Assembly (NCBI GenBank): GCA_905221605.1
Contig: CAJNDS010000358.1
Location: forward strand, 673,501-737,500
From: Symbiodinium natans
Taxonomy: Eukaryota > Sar > Dinophyceae > Suessiales > Symbiodiniaceae
Length of the DNA: 64,000 nucleotides
Direction: 5' to 3'
Every line of letters starts with the position of its first letter. The stretch's first letter is position 1. Below are positions 1 through 11,874 of the stretch, piece after piece. The notes under the pieces were generated by a model that saw nothing but the letters and a program-made list of their open reading frames with translations, did no database searches and was not told where the DNA came from. Position numbers and translations under genes: made by a program.

Positions 1-540
1 TGCTCTGTCTCTCTCGCTCTCTCGCTCTCTCTCCTCTCTCTTTCTTCCTTTCTTTCATTCGTTCTTTAGCGATTGATTTGTTGTTTCTTTTTTTAATTAT
101 TCCTTTTCTTTATTTATTCCTTTCGTTATTTCATGATTTATTTATTTATGTGTTTGCTTCTTCTTTTTTGTTTTTTTGTTTCTGTGTTTCTTTTGTTTTT
201 GTTTCTTCGTTTATTTGTGTCTTTGTTTATGTGCTTCTTTGTTTGTTTTTGTTCTTTGGTTATGTCATTATTCTGTCTGTCTTTCTTTCTTTATTTCTTT
301 CTTTCTTTGTTTGTTTTTGTTCTGACTGTCTTTCTTTCTTTCTGTCTATCTTTCTTTATTTATTTCTTTCTTGCGTTCTTTCTTTCTGTCGTTCTTTCTG
401 TATTTATTTCTTTCGGTCTTTCTGTATTTCTTTCTTTCGGTCTTTCTGTATTTCTTTCTTCCTTCCTTTATTTCTTCATTCCTTTATTTCTTTCGCTATT
501 TCTTTCTTTCTTTCTTTCGTTCTTTCTTTCTTTATTTCTG

Positions 541-576
<36 letters not shown>

Positions 577-620
577 TTCTCTCGCACTCTCTCTCGTCTT
601 TCTATGTTGTTTGTCTCTGT
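1..620. repeat. CTTT/TTTC pyrimidine microsatellite
   Basis: Almost pure CTTT, TTTC and TTTA units on the plus strand. Long open frames here translate to F/L/S runs (plus) or K/E/R runs (minus) and are products of the repeat, not genes. From about 620 the sequence becomes C-rich and passes into degenerate CCCTAAA units. Confidence 0.9.
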
Positions 621-1061
621 GTCTTTCTCAATCCCCCACACTTTGCTCAATCTCTATCCCTTTCCCTCCCTCATCCCGTTCCGCCCCCACCCCACAGCCC
701 GGGCCCCCCACCCACAAGTCCGGAACCTGCAGTCCCCTCCCCCAACAGCAATAAGAAAGACATCAAAGCAGTAACGCAATGAGCAAAAGCCTCTGACCCA
801 TTAACCCCAACACCAGCCATTTCTCAGATCCTAAATCGCCCCAAAACTTGAAGCCCTAAACCCGAAACCTCCCCGAAACCCAAAATCCTAAACCATCCAA
901 AGCCCTCCCGAAAGCCCCAGATTCCTACATAAATCCCTAAAGCCCCAGAGTCCTAGAGCCCTAATCCTAAACCCTAAACCCTGAACCCTAAACCCTAAAC
1001 CCAAAACCCTGAACCCTGAACCCTAAACCCTGAACCCTAACCCAAAACCCTAAACCCTCAG
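621..1061. other. C-rich spacer passing into a CCCTAAA array
   Basis: No exon was recognised up to about 950. From 951 the CCCTAAA units become regular and end at the CAG acceptor of the first exon at 1062. It probably represents the 3' half of an intron whose upstream exon lies outside or was not recognised. Confidence 0.5.
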
Positions 1062-2980
1062 GAGCCGGAGAAGGCCCCCAAGGAGTGCCAGAAGGTCTTC
1101 CACATTCTTCGAGGCAAAGTTGAACTGGGTTTAGGGTTTAGGGTGTAGGGTTTAGGGTTCAGGGTTCAGGGTTCAAACCCTAAACCCTAAACCCTAAACC
1201 CTAAACCGTAAACCCTAAACCCTAAACCCTAAACCCTAAACCCCCCATATCGAGGGACCGTTGGGACCTCCCTTAGAGTGCAGCCCTGCCCAGGCTCCGG
1301 CACCTGGCTTCAGGCGCTGGAGGTCTTGCGCCTGTTTGAGGTCCGCTGGCTTTGAGGGTTTAGGGTTTAGGGTTTAGGGTTTATAGGGTTTAGGGTTTAG
1401 GGTTTATAGGGTTTCGGTTTAGGGTTTAGGGTTTGTAGGGTATAGGGTTGAGAGTTTAGGCTTTAGGGTTTGGGGTTTAGGCCAGGTTTCAGAGATTCGG
1501 AGTTCGGGTTGAGGGCGGGGTTTGGGGCTTTAGGCCCTTTCGGGCCTAGTTGGGACTCCAGGGCCTCTATATGGGCTGCCACGCCCACCCCCCTCCCCCC
1601 ACCCCCATGGTATCTCCCACCCCCCCTCCCTTGTATCCCTGAACCAGTAAACCCCTAAACCCCTAAACCCCTAAACCCCTAAACCCCTAAACCCCCGAAC
1701 CCCTAAACCCTAAACCCTAAACCCCTAAACCCCTAAACCCCTAAACCCCTAAACCCCTAAACCCTAAACCCTAAGCCCTAAACCCTAAACCCTAAACCCT
1801 AAACCCTAAACCCTGGACAGGACGAGCTGACCCATCAGCTGCTAACCCAGGCCTTCGGGATCCTTGCTGCCTGGCGGATCAAGAGGCTTTTGTGGGGTCG
1901 GCTAGGGTTTAGGGTTTAGGGTTTAGGGTTTAGGGTTTGGGACTCAGGGTTTAGGGTTCAGGGTTTAGGGTTTAGGGTTTAGGGTTTAGGGTTTAGGGTT
2001 TAGGGTTTAGGGGGGGTGTGTTTGGAGAGTGTTTTTGGGGCATTTTCGGCTTTGAGGTTTGGGTTTAGGGTTTTTGTGTGTTGGGGTGTTTCCCCTTCTA
2101 CTAACAGTCCTTAGTAGGGATTATAATGGGGGTACTATATTCCCTATCAAGGACTGTTAGTAGAAGGCGGAACATCCTAACTGTTGGGGGTATTGGGTTG
2201 AGGACAAAGTATACCCTACATGTGTGCTGGCAGTAAGGATTGCTGGAGGCCGACGCGCCTCCGTCAGATGGTCATTTAAGGGGTTTAAGAGGGTTTAGGG
2301 CTTAGGGCTTAGGGCTTAGGTCTACGTAGATCCCAAACATCAGACCCTAAACTCGAACCTCTGAGATGTCAACACGCCATGAGCCTCTCATGCGCCTATC
2401 ATATGGGTTGCCGGGGTCTTTCGGAAGCTTTTTAACATGAATAGTCGGGTTAGGGTTTCACAGTTCTGAAGTTACATGGTCCCTTCATATGGGTCCCTTG
2501 CCTTCTTCATAAAGTTCTGAAGGCTGGGGCGCTTGGGTTTAAAAGAGGAGTACATGGGGTTCCCCAATTAAGGGCGCACGGTCAGGCATGCAACTACCCT
2601 AAGCCCTAAGACCGGTGGAGATTCGCCAGCCGGGCTCAGGACCACGACGCCAAAGGCTTCGTGACTCTGGCGGACATGGAGGATGTGTTTGGAGGCTTTC
2701 AGGGGTTTAGGGGTTTAGGGTTTAGGATTTAGGGTTTAGGGTTTAGGGTTTAGGGAGAGGGGTTCAAGAGGGGTATGTAACAAGGTTCCTTAATACTCCC
2801 AAAGGCTCCCGAAGCTTGCCTAAGGTTCCCTATAGGTACCTTCCCCTCCTTCAGAACCCTATAAGAGGCGGTGGTTGGGACGTGGCCGAGATGTTCTCCG
2901 AAGTGGCCGGGTCACTTGATGGGGTCATTACCTACAGCCAGTTCCGCGCCCATCTGTGCACGGAACAGCCAATTCCTTGA
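1062..2980 (+). CDS. EF-hand calcium-binding protein, 3' part, five exons
   Basis: Exons: 1062-1128, 1294-about 1340, 1821-1906, 2630-2704, 2866-2980, stop TGA at 2978-2980. Exon 4 encodes an EF-hand loop, DHDAKGFVTLAD, with acidic residues at loop positions 1, 3 and 12 and Gly at 6. Exon 5 carries a second, degenerate hand (SLDGVITYSQFRAHL) and the C-terminus. The order suggests the C-terminal calcium-binding half of a calmodulin-like or CDPK-like protein; no kinase segment is seen. Phases agree at introns 1 (1), 3 (2) and 4 (2). At the end of exon 2 the GT in GGGTTTAGG would read through TGA, so an earlier donor (GAG|GTCCGC) is preferred. Introns 1 to 3 and the start of intron 4 consist largely of telomeric units. 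The 5' end of the gene is not identified. Confidence 0.75.
1129..1293 (+). repeat. Telomeric inverted-repeat intron (intron 1 of the EF-hand gene)
   Basis: Begins GTTTAGGG at the donor, runs as TTTAGGG units to about 1174, then switches directly to CCCTAAA units to about 1240, followed by about 50 bp of unique sequence up to the CAG acceptor. It is a clear head-to-head telomeric hairpin sitting exactly between two exons. Confidence 0.8.
2085..2180. mobile_element. Hairpin MITE, GGGATGTTCCCC family
   Basis: Near-perfect foldback: the left arm reads CTACTAACAGTCCTTAGTAG and the right arm carries its complement ending GGAACATCC. Other copies lie at 22369-22503, 45148-45233, 47480-47562 and 58082-58186. 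It lies in intron 3 of the EF-hand gene. Confidence 0.75.
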
Positions 2981-3736
2981 GTTTATGCATCATTTTCTGG
3001 GCAAGCTGCCCTTCAAGACGTGGAGCGCACATGTACAGTAGACAGGAGACTTCGTCATCTGCTTTTCAAGTCTTTTCCTTGGGGCCCAAGACTACATCCC
3101 CCTTTCATTCCGTTTGACTGTGAGCCTGGCTATCTTGGAATGGTGTAGTGTCTGGGCCCTGACGAGACAACCGTAGACCCCTGACGTTTCGGAGTGGAAG
3201 TAGATCACCAACTGCATCTTGCCCCCTAAGCCCGCATCCCAAAACCCTGTATATAAACCCTTTGGCAGGATCGGGGGTGTACACCGCAGGACGGGCCCCC
3301 TGAACATGTCATGACTAGGGGGCACCTCCTTGTGCCTAATGGCCTAACGTGTACCTCGTGAAGCGGGCCTTCGCGACCGCGCTTTGCGAGATCCACCCAC
3401 CAGGCTGCCACCGTCACGCCAAGCTGACGGTGAGCTAGCTCATGCCACAAAGACCGGATAAAGATGCCATAGACTAGGAGTCGTCAACCACCAGACATAT
3501 TCAACCTCTAAAGCCCCACCTTTGTAAATAACACTCACCCTAAACTCACTTTAGCCCCCCTAACCCCCTGCCTTTCTAAATAGAAAACACCCTAATTTTT
3601 TTCCGAGTTGAGCGAACAAATGCGATCCACCTTCTTGGTGTTTGGGTTGTGAAAACCGTGCCTCTGTACTGGCACATCTGATGGCCCTCTTGGCCCTATA
3701 GTACAGGGGGAGGAAAAACACCTCCTCCTAAGCTAC

Positions 3737-4045
3737 CATCCTCTTTGGGATGCTACCAGAGGTTGTACCTCATGAGAGGAATGAACCTCCTGGCAAAACG
3801 TTCCTCAGGGTTTCTGGTGCATTGGGTGCAAACCGTAAGAGGAAATCGGCCAGGGGTGTGTTCTCTGGCAGCGAGGATGAACCTCAGCTTATCATCCTCT
3901 TTGGGATGCTACCAGAGGCTGGTACCTCATGAGAGGTTAGGAACCTCCTGACAAAAGGGCCCTCAAGGCCTTTGGTGCACTCTGTGCAGGCTGTTAGAGG
4001 GAGGCGGTCAGGGGTGGTTTCTCTGGTAGCGAGGATGACCTTCAA
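3737..4045. repeat. Two tandem copies of a 156-bp unit
   Basis: Both copies begin CATCCTCTTTGGGATGCTAC and end in GCGAGGATGA plus CC or AC. Unit 1 is 3737-3892, unit 2 begins at 3893. They differ at scattered positions, so the duplication is not brand new. No function is apparent. Confidence 0.85.
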
Positions 4046-4737
4046 TAAAAAAAACACCCTAAATTGGCCTTAAACTCAATTCAGCCCCGCTTGACAGACA
4101 CACATGCTCAGTTCCAGAAGTCCGATTTCCGAGTGGATGGGCATGCTGCATGCGCCCACAAGAGCTGCCCGCCAGGGAGCAGCTCTTCGCTTTCAGAGTT
4201 TCGGGTTTAGGATTTAGGGTTTAGGGTTCAGGGTTACCTGGAGTAACCCTTTCTGCCCTTAGAACAGGGACACACGCCAGAACTGTGGGGTATGTTTAGG
4301 GTTTTATTAGCATTTAGGGCGTTTAGGGTTTAGGGTCTAGGGTCTTTGTGGCAGTGGCCGGGTGGTAAGCGGTGGGACAGTATTTGTCCGATACCCGCTC
4401 GCCTGCTTGTGATGAAAACTGCCTCGCTGTCTTGAGGGTTCGGCGAATTTTAGCTAGGCTTGGCTAAGGTGGGATTGTAGCTAGGGGCTAAGCCCTAAAC
4501 CCTACACCCTAAACCCCAAACCCTAAACGCAAGGAGTTTTGAGTTTTGGGGCTTAGGGTATCCTACACCTCAGAACCGGCATCTTAAGCAATAGCCGTGG
4601 AATTTCTGACAGGCACCCCCCCCCCCCCCCCCCCCAAAGCCGCCTATAAGAACCTGGGTTTAGGGTTGAGGGTCTAGGGTCTAGGGTTTAGACCTTTCAG
4701 CAAAAAAAGCTAGCCGATACAGTCTGTGTAACATAAA

Positions 4738-4863
4738 GATGTGCTACTCTTTGCTTAAGAACCAAACAAAATTGAACAGATGTTCTTCCTTGTAAGGGGA
4801 GTTTCCGGATTATGTTCTTCTTGTTTGTTTTTTTGGCGGGGGGTTCTCAAGCAAATAGTAGTA
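4738..4863. mobile_element. MITE, ACTATTTGCTTAAGAACC family
   Basis: Left end CTACTCTTTGCTTAAGAACC and right end GGTTCTCAAGCAAATAGTAG are inverted complements. Related copies are at 26112-26226 and 52107-52224, each next to an exon boundary. Confidence 0.7.
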
Positions 4864-4964
4864 CCAAGAACAACAACAAAACAACAACAACAATAATAAT
4901 AATGACAAAACTAATGATAATAATAATATTAATAATAGTAGTAATACGTACATAAAGTAAGTAA

Positions 4965-4995
<31 letters not shown>

Positions 4996-5058
4996 TGTAT
5001 GTATGTATGTATGTATGAAAGTATACACACATGCACATATACATATATGTACATATGC

Positions 5059-6937
5059 ATGAGGCTGCATGCTCTGCGAGCGGCTGCGGTCGCCTCAGAG
5101 TGTCGCAGAACCTTGAAGTGGCGGTCAGGGTTTAGGGTTGAGGGTTGAGGGTTTGGGGTTTCTTGGATCAGGGTTACTGCACTCTGCTTGCCTTGGGAGG
5201 TCTCTGAACAGAAACTGGCTTGAAGGTTTTGTGTTTCCTCAAAGTGGACATCTACATCCTGACGATCGTCAGTTTCAAGACGGTTGATGCGTTGCAGGGT
5301 GAGGGCTTTAAGCCCCAAACCCTGAAACTTATAAGCCCTACACCCTACGCCCTAACCCTAAACCTTAAACCCCAAACCCTAAACCGAGAGTAGGCTCAAG
5401 GGCCCTCGGGATTTTGACCTCAACTGTATGAGGACGAATCTGCCTTGGCTTTCGAGGGCGCATATGACACCACCCTGGCGGTTTTAGGGTTTAGGGTTTA
5501 GGGTTTAGGACTAGGGTTTAGGGTTTAGGGATTTAGGGTTTATGGCTTAGGGTTTTAGGGGTTTAGTCTAAAAGGTGAGTTTTGAGTTCAGGGTTTAGGG
5601 GTTTAGGGTTTAGGGGTTTAGGGTTTAGGGTTGGGGGTTTGGGGTTTAGGGTTTAGGGTATGAGTTCAAGGCGTGGCCTATGCCAGACGCAGGGACTTCT
5701 ACCGCTCTTCGGTCGGAAAGGCGGCGTCTTGGAGCTAGGGTCATGCACGGAAGAGGGCATGCCGGCTTTGGGGTTCAGGGCTTAGGGGCGTGTAGCATTT
5801 TGCTCACCCTAAACCCTAAACCCTAAACCCTAAACCCTAAACCCTAAACCCTAAACCCTAAACCCTTGAGGGTCCGGGGTTTAGCGATTTTTCTGGCGGC
5901 GGGGGGAGGGGTTGGGGTTTACTGTGATTTTAGATCCTTAGCCAGTTTGGGTTTGTTGGGTTTCTCCTAGGTAGGATAAGGCTCTCTTAGACAGGGGCCT
6001 TATTCAGAGGGTCTATATCCCCAGGGGTCCCCCTAATCCTATCCCCTAGTTTCTTATATGGCAGCTAGAGTTTTTTGTTGTGCCTACCCTCCTAAGGGTC
6101 TGCCGAGTGATACTCAGGCCTTAGGGCGGCAGGGTGTGGTTTAGGGTTTAGGGTTTAGGGTTTAGGGTTTAGGGTTTGGGGTTTAGGGCTTAGGGCTTAG
6201 GGCTCAGGGCTTAGGGCTTAGGGCCTTAGGATGAAATTCTTTGGAGCCTGCGTTCAAATCGACGGACGAACGGCATGCCCGGCAAACCTTAAGCCTTAAA
6301 CCCCATACTCCCTAACCCTAAACCCTAAACCCTAAACCCTAAGTATAAACCCTGAATATAAACCCTAAATATAAACCCTATATATAAACCCTATAAACCT
6401 CATAAACCCTATACACCCTATACACCCTATAAACCCTCCTATAAACCCTATAAACCCTATAAACCCTATCATAAACCCTATAAACCCTATACTAAACCCC
6501 ATATGCCCCTAAGCCCTATTCAGCCTGCTGGCAGGCCTTGAGCCACCACGTCCGCAGCAGGTAAGCACCTTCTTGCGCAGCTCAGCTGCAAGGGAACCGG
6601 GTAATTGGAGATGGGCATTTGTTTAGGGTTTAGGGTTTAGGGTTTAGGGTTTAGGGTTTAGGGTTTAGGGTTTAGGGTTTAGGTACTAAGTAGAGGTAAC
6701 TATGGTTATAAACCCGGAACCCTAAATTAACCCCTAGCCTAAGTACCCTACTTATAAGTGCGCATGAACCTTCCAGTATGACCTTGGGATATTTTGTTTC
6801 CGTGCTTGGTCTGGACAGGGAAAACTCTAAAGACCTAAACTCTTTTTTGGGTTTAGGGATTTGGGTTTTGGGTTGGGGGAGAGGCCAGCCTAGTGCAGCT
6901 GTGGTTTAAGCTCACGTCGCCCATTGCGACCGCCATG
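5059..6937 (+). CDS. Possible gene start, four phase-consistent exons, product unknown
   Basis: Exons 5059-5129 (ATG at 5059), 5394-5480, 6524-6560, 6899-6937. Phases agree: 2, 2, 0. The N-terminus is Arg/Ala-rich (MRLHALRAAAVASECRR), compatible with a transit or signal-like leader, but no cleavage site can be assigned. Later exons read LKGPRDFDLNCMRTNLPW, LLAGLEPPRPQQ and LWFKLTSPIATAM. Donors are telomeric GTTTAGGG, GTTTTAGG, GTAAGC and GTTTTAAG. Exon 3 has a second open frame. A protein-like block at 5213-5300 (frame LKVLCFLKVDIYILTIVSF) could be an alternative exon but breaks the phase. No domain was recognised. Confidence 0.45.
5965..6052. mobile_element. MITE, CCTAGGTAGGATAAGG family
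   Basis: Left end TCCTAGGTAGGATAAGG, right end CCTAATCCTATCCCCTAG, inverted complements around a short G/C-rich centre. A larger copy is at 55428-55662. Confidence 0.7.
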
Positions 6938-7998
6938 GTTTTAAGTGCTTAGGGGGGCGGATGGGACGGGGGGGAGGAGAGGGGGGAGGAGGGGGGGAAG
7001 ATTAATTCGTACGAACGTGGACAGACGGCATGGTTTTTGCTTGAAGCAATCTGTTTTTTGCATAGTACGCGTTAGCAGGACTGAAGAAGAGGTGTAGGAC
7101 TATACATGGCAGGGTCCCCGCTCGCAAAAGACGCTAACCCAACGTGCCTGAAATCAAAACGTTCTTTTCCAGCTCCTCCTCATGCCATTTTCCCCAGTCT
7201 GCTAGGCTGTAAGACTGTGGGGAAAACCCTGCAAAACGCCGCATTCTGGTTTGGGGTTTTTGGGGCTCATATGGGAGTGTTGTGAGTTTCTGAGACCATG
7301 CTTAGTGAAAAGTGCCACCTTTCCCTGTTGCAAATGCGGACCGCCTGAACATCTATCGAACTCTATTGATAGGGTCCGTAAGGGAGGGCGGTTCATGAGG
7401 GGTAGGTGCCTAGAGAAGCTTAGGGAGTAGTAGGGAGTATAAAGGAACCATGGGTTGCATACCCCCCTTGAACCCCACCCCTCCCTCAAGAACCTCATAG
7501 TCCATGCCCTTGGGACTGGGAGGCCCAACAGCCCTTCCATGCCTCATGACTCGAGACTCGACTCAGCCCTATTTCGTGGAAGCCTTCCGGAACATCTAAA
7601 CCCACAAAACCTCCAAAACCCCCCAAACCCCCAAAAAACTACAAACCCTAGAAACCCTCAAAAAAGCCCCAAACCCCCAAAACCGCCAAAACCCCACATT
7701 TCTATAGGGGGTTAGGGTTTAGGGTTTAAGGGTGAGGGTTGTAAGAATATTCCCTAGATTCAATCAAAGGACCCTTAGATTTGTACAACGCCTGATCAAG
7801 CCCGTCACCTGAAGCCACCCACGGCCGCGGGACTCCCAAAACCCTCGACCCCTCAGCTGGCAAACCCTAAACCCTAAACCCTAAACCCTAAACCCTAAAC
7901 CCTAAACCCTAAACCCTAAACCCTAAACCCTAAGCCTAAGCCCTGAACCCTGAACCCTAAACCCTAAACCCTAAACCCGCCCGCAAAGATCGGCTCAG
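6938..7998. other. Intronic stretch with a MITE and telomeric array
   Basis: Contains a MITE at 7378-7497, C-rich ACCCCC/AAACC repeats at 7600-7700, and a long CCCTAAA array at 7862-7975. The open frames at 7202-7715 overlap the MITE and repeats and show no exon signals. Confidence 0.5.
7378..7497. mobile_element. MITE, GGTTCAAGGGGGGTATGTA family
   Basis: Left arm AGGGAGGGCGGTTCATGAGG and right arm CCTTGAACCCCACCCCTCCC are inverted complements with a central TTAGGGAGTAGTAGGGAG. Related copies: 2752-2862, 16553-16685, 29718-29855. Confidence 0.65.
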
Positions 7999-8596
7999 GT
8001 GGCGCGCGGGTGGGTCGCGAAGTCGGGCACCAAAGCTTTCAAAGCGAGCTGTAAGCTATCGCTCGTTCATGCAGCCTTGAACCCCAAACCCTAAACCCTA
8101 AACCCCAAACCCTAAACCCTAAACCCTAATTAAGCCCCAAACCCTAAACCCAAAACCCCAATTCCCCAAAGCCCAACAGCGGTCCCCTCGATATGCCACA
8201 AAACAAAGCAATTCTTATTGTAGAAGCCCCAAGAGGGGTACCCATATTTCGGGAATCCTTTTTACTCTAGGAGTAACCCGAAAAGGAACTGCATTGGAGC
8301 CTTAGGTAAGCCCTACCGAAACACAAAACCAGAGCGGCGTCCGGCAGTCAAGCGGTTGGAACCTCCGAAGAGGATTGTGTGTATTCTCTCGCTCCGGAAG
8401 AGCAAGCAACAGGAGGCCCTCCCTCCCTCCAAGTCCTGGAGGGGACCTTCTAAACCCCAAACCCCAAGCCCTTAGCCCCAAGCCCTTAGCCCTAAACCCT
8501 AAACCCTAAACCCTAAACCCGAGTAAGGCCATGGACCTTCTCTTCGGCAGCGTGCCCCGCAACCGCCTGACCTGCAAGGACCACTGCTCTTCAGGG
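7999..8596 (+). CDS. Three exons of an unknown gene
   Basis: Exon 7999-8050 (VARGWVAKSGTKAFKAS) follows a CTCAG acceptor and ends at the donor GTAAGC in phase 1. The next exon starts at 8348 after GGCAG in phase 1 and reads KRLEPPKRIVCILSLRKSK, open to about 8452; its donor is unclear. Exon 8528-8596 (AMDLLFGSVPRNRLTC) follows TAAG and ends at GTTCAGGG. The first junction is phase-consistent, the second unproven. Basic, no recognised domain. Confidence 0.5.
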
Positions 8597-8904
8597 GTTC
8601 AGGGTTTAGGGTTTAGGGTTTAGGGTTTAGAGTTTAGGGTTAGGGTTTAGGGTTTAGGGTTTAGGGTTTAGGGTTCAGGGTTCAGGGTTTAGGGTTTAGG
8701 GTTTAGGGTTTAGGGTTTAGGGTTTACAGGGCCGGTGGGTTTAATATTTTCGGGTTTTTTTGGGGGGGGGGGGGGGGGGTTATGAGCTTCTTGGGCTGTG
8801 GAGGCTCTACAGGTGAAGGGCTCGGGATTCACGATAGGGTTGAGGGTTCAGTTGCACTTTCTCCTTGGTTGAGCAGCATTAGTTGACCCTAAACCCTAAA
8901 CCCT

Positions 8905-9220
8905 AAATTTAAGAGCCTCCGGCTCAAGCCGCCGACCCCGCAGGGGGGGGGTTGGGGGGGGGGGTGGAGGGGGGGTGGTGGGCGGGTTGGGGGGGGGTAG
9001 GGGGGGGGGTGGGCAAAGAGGGTTTTTTTTTGCCAAAAGAGCCCTTATGCCGTGTGCGAAAACGCCTATGGTCCATGAGTTTACGCGGTGTCGGTGGCCT
9101 GTTCCTCCACGGAAAAGCTGGCGGGGTACCCCCCCCTACCCACCGGTTTTTGGGGGGGTAAGGAGGGAAAAGAGGGAGGTTTTCACCTCCTTTTCCCATC
9201 CAACACGCCAGGGTCGGCAG
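8905..9220. repeat. Dispersed cassette, copy 1
   Basis: Starts at AGCCTCCGGCTCAAGCCGCC right after CCCTAAA units, passes G-rich sequence, and ends GGTTTTCACCTCC, then CCATCCAACACGCC, GGGTCGGC and again CCCTAAA units. The same ordered landmarks recur at 61580-61990. Open frames inside are G/P-rich and low complexity. Confidence 0.7.
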
Positions 9221-9414
9221 ACCCCAAACCCTAAACCCTGAACCCTGAACCCTAGACCCTAGACCCTAAACCCTAAACCCTGAACCCTGAACCCTAAACC
9301 TAAACCCCAAACCCTGAACCCGAGACCCTAGACCCCAGACCCTAGACCCTAGACCCTAGACAAACCCATCCCGAAACCAGTCTGCCCTTCTTCCTCAAGC
9401 TCTGGCACTGAAAG

Positions 9415-9508
9415 GACAGCCGGGACGGATATGCCTGGGCTCGGGCCTGTGCGCGGCGTTTTTTCGAGGGAGAGCTGCACGAAACTTGGGGATTTCCGAT
9501 GCTAAGGG
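9415..9508 (+). CDS. Exon, product unknown
   Basis: After a GAAAG acceptor the frame reads DSRDGYAWARACARRFFEGE and stays open to GTACC at 9509, phase 0 in and 1 out. Composition is clearly protein-like. A MITE with a GGGGTACC end starts at the exon edge, so the intron donor probably belongs to that element. Confidence 0.55.
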
Positions 9509-9605
9509 GTACCTTATTGGGGTCCTTACTATAAAGGGATCCTACTACTTGGGGACAATTATTGGGGGTCCCTTATTCTCGTAAACTCCCACCCGAAATC
9601 CTAAA
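9506..9605. mobile_element. MITE, GGGGTACCYTATT..GAAACCC family
   Basis: GGGGTACCTTATTGGGGTCC, an internal AAGGGATCC segment and a right end TCGTAAACTCCC. Similar pieces at 8233-8275, 25655-25750 and 42020-42155 place it in a dispersed family. Confidence 0.5.
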
Positions 9606-10101
9606 ACCCTGCATCCCCAGATCGCAGTTGACGTAGGAAGCCGCAGACCCTAAGTCCTCAAACCCTGAAAAACCCTAAGTCCTAGCACCCCAAATTCAGC
9701 CCTTAACCCGCAGACCCTGAGCCCCTAACCTTAAAAGGACCTCAGGCTGGATGTTGGGTATGTGCAGACCCTGCTCCAACCCTACTAAATTACTAAACCC
9801 TAAACCCCAAACCCTAAACTCTAAACCCTATAAACCCTAAACCCTAAACTCTCAGTCGGCCCACGAAAGCCGGGTTTCGTTTTAGACTTTGGGATTAGGG
9901 TTTTAGGGTTTTAGGGTTTTAGGGTTTTAGGGTTTAGGGTTTAGGGTTTAGGGTTCGGGGTGGGGGAGAGGGTGGTTCCAAAAACTAGGATTCCGGGCTT
10001 TGGTCTTTAATTCTGCGGGGTGGGGTGGGGGGGGGTCCAACAGACAGCCAGGTAGACCCTTGGGATGTTTCACAATTCACGTGTTGTTCAGAATACACAT
10101 A

Positions 10102-10217
10102 TTCTTGGTTGCCCAGTGGTACCCATTCACCCTGATTATTGGCTTATAGGTTCCCTCATAAAAGTAACCAACCCCAAAAGGGGTGCCCTTTTTTAAATAT
10201 GGTTGCTGGGCCACCAA
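10102..10217. mobile_element. TIR introner-type element, TTGGTAGCCCAGTGG family
   Basis: Left end CTTGGTTGCCCAGTGGTACC and right end GGTTGCTGGGCCACCAAG; core TAACCAACCCCAAAAGGGG. This is the same family that forms introns at 53205-53367 and 60138-61462. Here no flanking exons were confirmed. Confidence 0.75.
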
Positions 10218-10299
10218 GTATTATATATATATTATATTATATATATATATACTAGATTACTAGTACAGCGCACAACCCATGCAATTTGCACACTTCCAG

Positions 10300-11360
10300 T
10301 AGCATGGCAGCAACGCATATCTGGGCAAAATTGTTTCGTGAGTGTAGGGCGTGGACACACATGTTGCAAGACTTTGCAAACTGCCGGTGAGCACTGAAGA
10401 GCAACTTCCCCTTGCGGCGACGAGCCTCAGAATGAATCTCGCAGTTTTTGGCTCCCTGATTGCGCTGTGGCCGAACCCCCTGATGTCTGAGATGATGCGT
10501 CAGTGCCTAAGTGAATTGCTTTTCTGGGTGGGATTCGAAGAGCAACAGAAACCTAGGTGCCTCACACTAACACTAGCAACGATGTGTAGCAGCACAGCAG
10601 CCAGGTGATGCTGCAGCAGAGGCGGGGATCATCCGTCGACTATCGTCTACTACTGTACAAGTTTCAGCTGTTCGGGGGACCGGGATGTGGGAGCACAAGC
10701 TGCGCAAGCTGGCGCAAGCTGGGGCAAGCTGGGGTAATTCAGACGCTACTTTATGCACGGCTTTGCAGGCCTTTAGAGGCTGCAGGCCTTTGCTTCTTCG
10801 CAGATTGCCCAACGATGGCCCCCCCCCCCCCCAATACGTCGCAGATGTCTTTATCGAGGGGGCTCAAGTTCAGCGTTTTCCGGAAGGTTGCTCAGCAAGA
10901 TGCGATGCTTCGAGCTGGCCTTGAGCAGGCGCTCACGGCAGGGCCATGCAGCTAACCTCCCGAGTCGGCAGAACAAGACCTTTCCCCCAGTTGTTCACAG
11001 CTCAGGGGTCCCCCCCCCCCCGTTAGTGGCCCCCAGCTTTCGATATCGTTCTAACAGGCATGTGCAAGTTGCAAAGCAGGTGTTGGCAGCAGTGCGCAAG
11101 ATACTAATGAAGATTTGAAGCAGATGTTCGAAGGCCTTGGCACAAGTGGCGACCGAATCTGATGAAGAGGACTTGTCACCGATTGCCCCATCCGACGTCG
11201 TCGGGGCCTCAGGAGCTCCGAGGTTGGAAATATCTTTGAAGGTTTCAGCCAAGATGCAAACGGCATTTGGAAAAGTTTCGAAACACTTTGTCACATTTCG
11301 GCAGTCAGGAGCGGCGGCTCTCCGTTGAAGCTCTGCGGCGTGAGCTTTACGCCGCATGGC
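10300..11360 (+). pseudogene. Decayed coding region, product unknown
   Basis: The stretch has coding-like composition in several frames but no long intact one: 10351-10608 (LAVFGSLIALWPNPLMSEM), 10605-10955 and 11137-11328 (ESDEEDLSPIAPSDVVGASG). C-runs at 10819-10832 and 11011-11020 break frames. It lacks telomeric arrays inside, unlike neighbouring genes, so it may be a retroposed copy. Function not recognised. Confidence 0.35.
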
Positions 11361-11874
11361 TCGCGAAGTGTCCTTGGTTGCTGGGGTTCAGGGCAGCTTC
11401 CACAAATTGGGGACCTTCAAATAGCCCGCGATAGAGTAGCTCCGTGGACACATAACGGGGGGGAGCAGGTTTGAAGCTGCCAGGACCACAAACCCTCCCG
11501 TTCGGGTGGCGCTGTGCCATGCGCTTTAAACGGCCATGACCATAGCATGGGGTATATGACCCCCTGATATGACCTTATGTGGACTCCGGGTGTGAAATTC
11601 TACCCAGTCTAGTGTGTACAGTGTCCAGCCGAGGTCACATCTCCTTACTTGACAGCCCTTTTTACAGAGCCCAAACCTACAACCCTTTAAAAAAAGGAGA
11701 TACATGTCACGAAAGGCTTCGCAGGAACTGCTCCTGAGTGACCCCACTTCCTCACATTGGTAGCGGAGCCCCGCCCTGCTCAGAGAGCGGCAAACCAGTG
11801 GGACGAGCAGCAGTCTCACCCCATCCTGTGACTAAGTCACCCTCAAGCCGGGTAGCTGGGTAAGGGCAAGCCCC

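Larger units (their letters stand above)
2981..5058. other. Intergenic or intronic stretch without a firm gene
   Basis: After the TGA at 2980 there is unique sequence with short minus-strand open frames lacking coding character, a 156-bp tandem duplication (3737-4045), short telomeric arrays near 4200-4340 and 4490-4550, a C-run (4617-4635) and a GTAT microsatellite (4967-5018). A weak exon-like block follows GACAG near 4091 and ends before TTTAGGG near 4205, but its frame is not constrained. Confidence 0.5.

Noticed and set aside
78-782. 234-residue and overlapping ORFs
   Set aside because: They are translations of CTTT microsatellite with F/L/S bias and no splice or domain support.
8905-8945. 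Spliced-leader relic, from GGCTCAAG
   Set aside because: Only the last eight bases resemble the dinoflagellate leader; the rest does not match.
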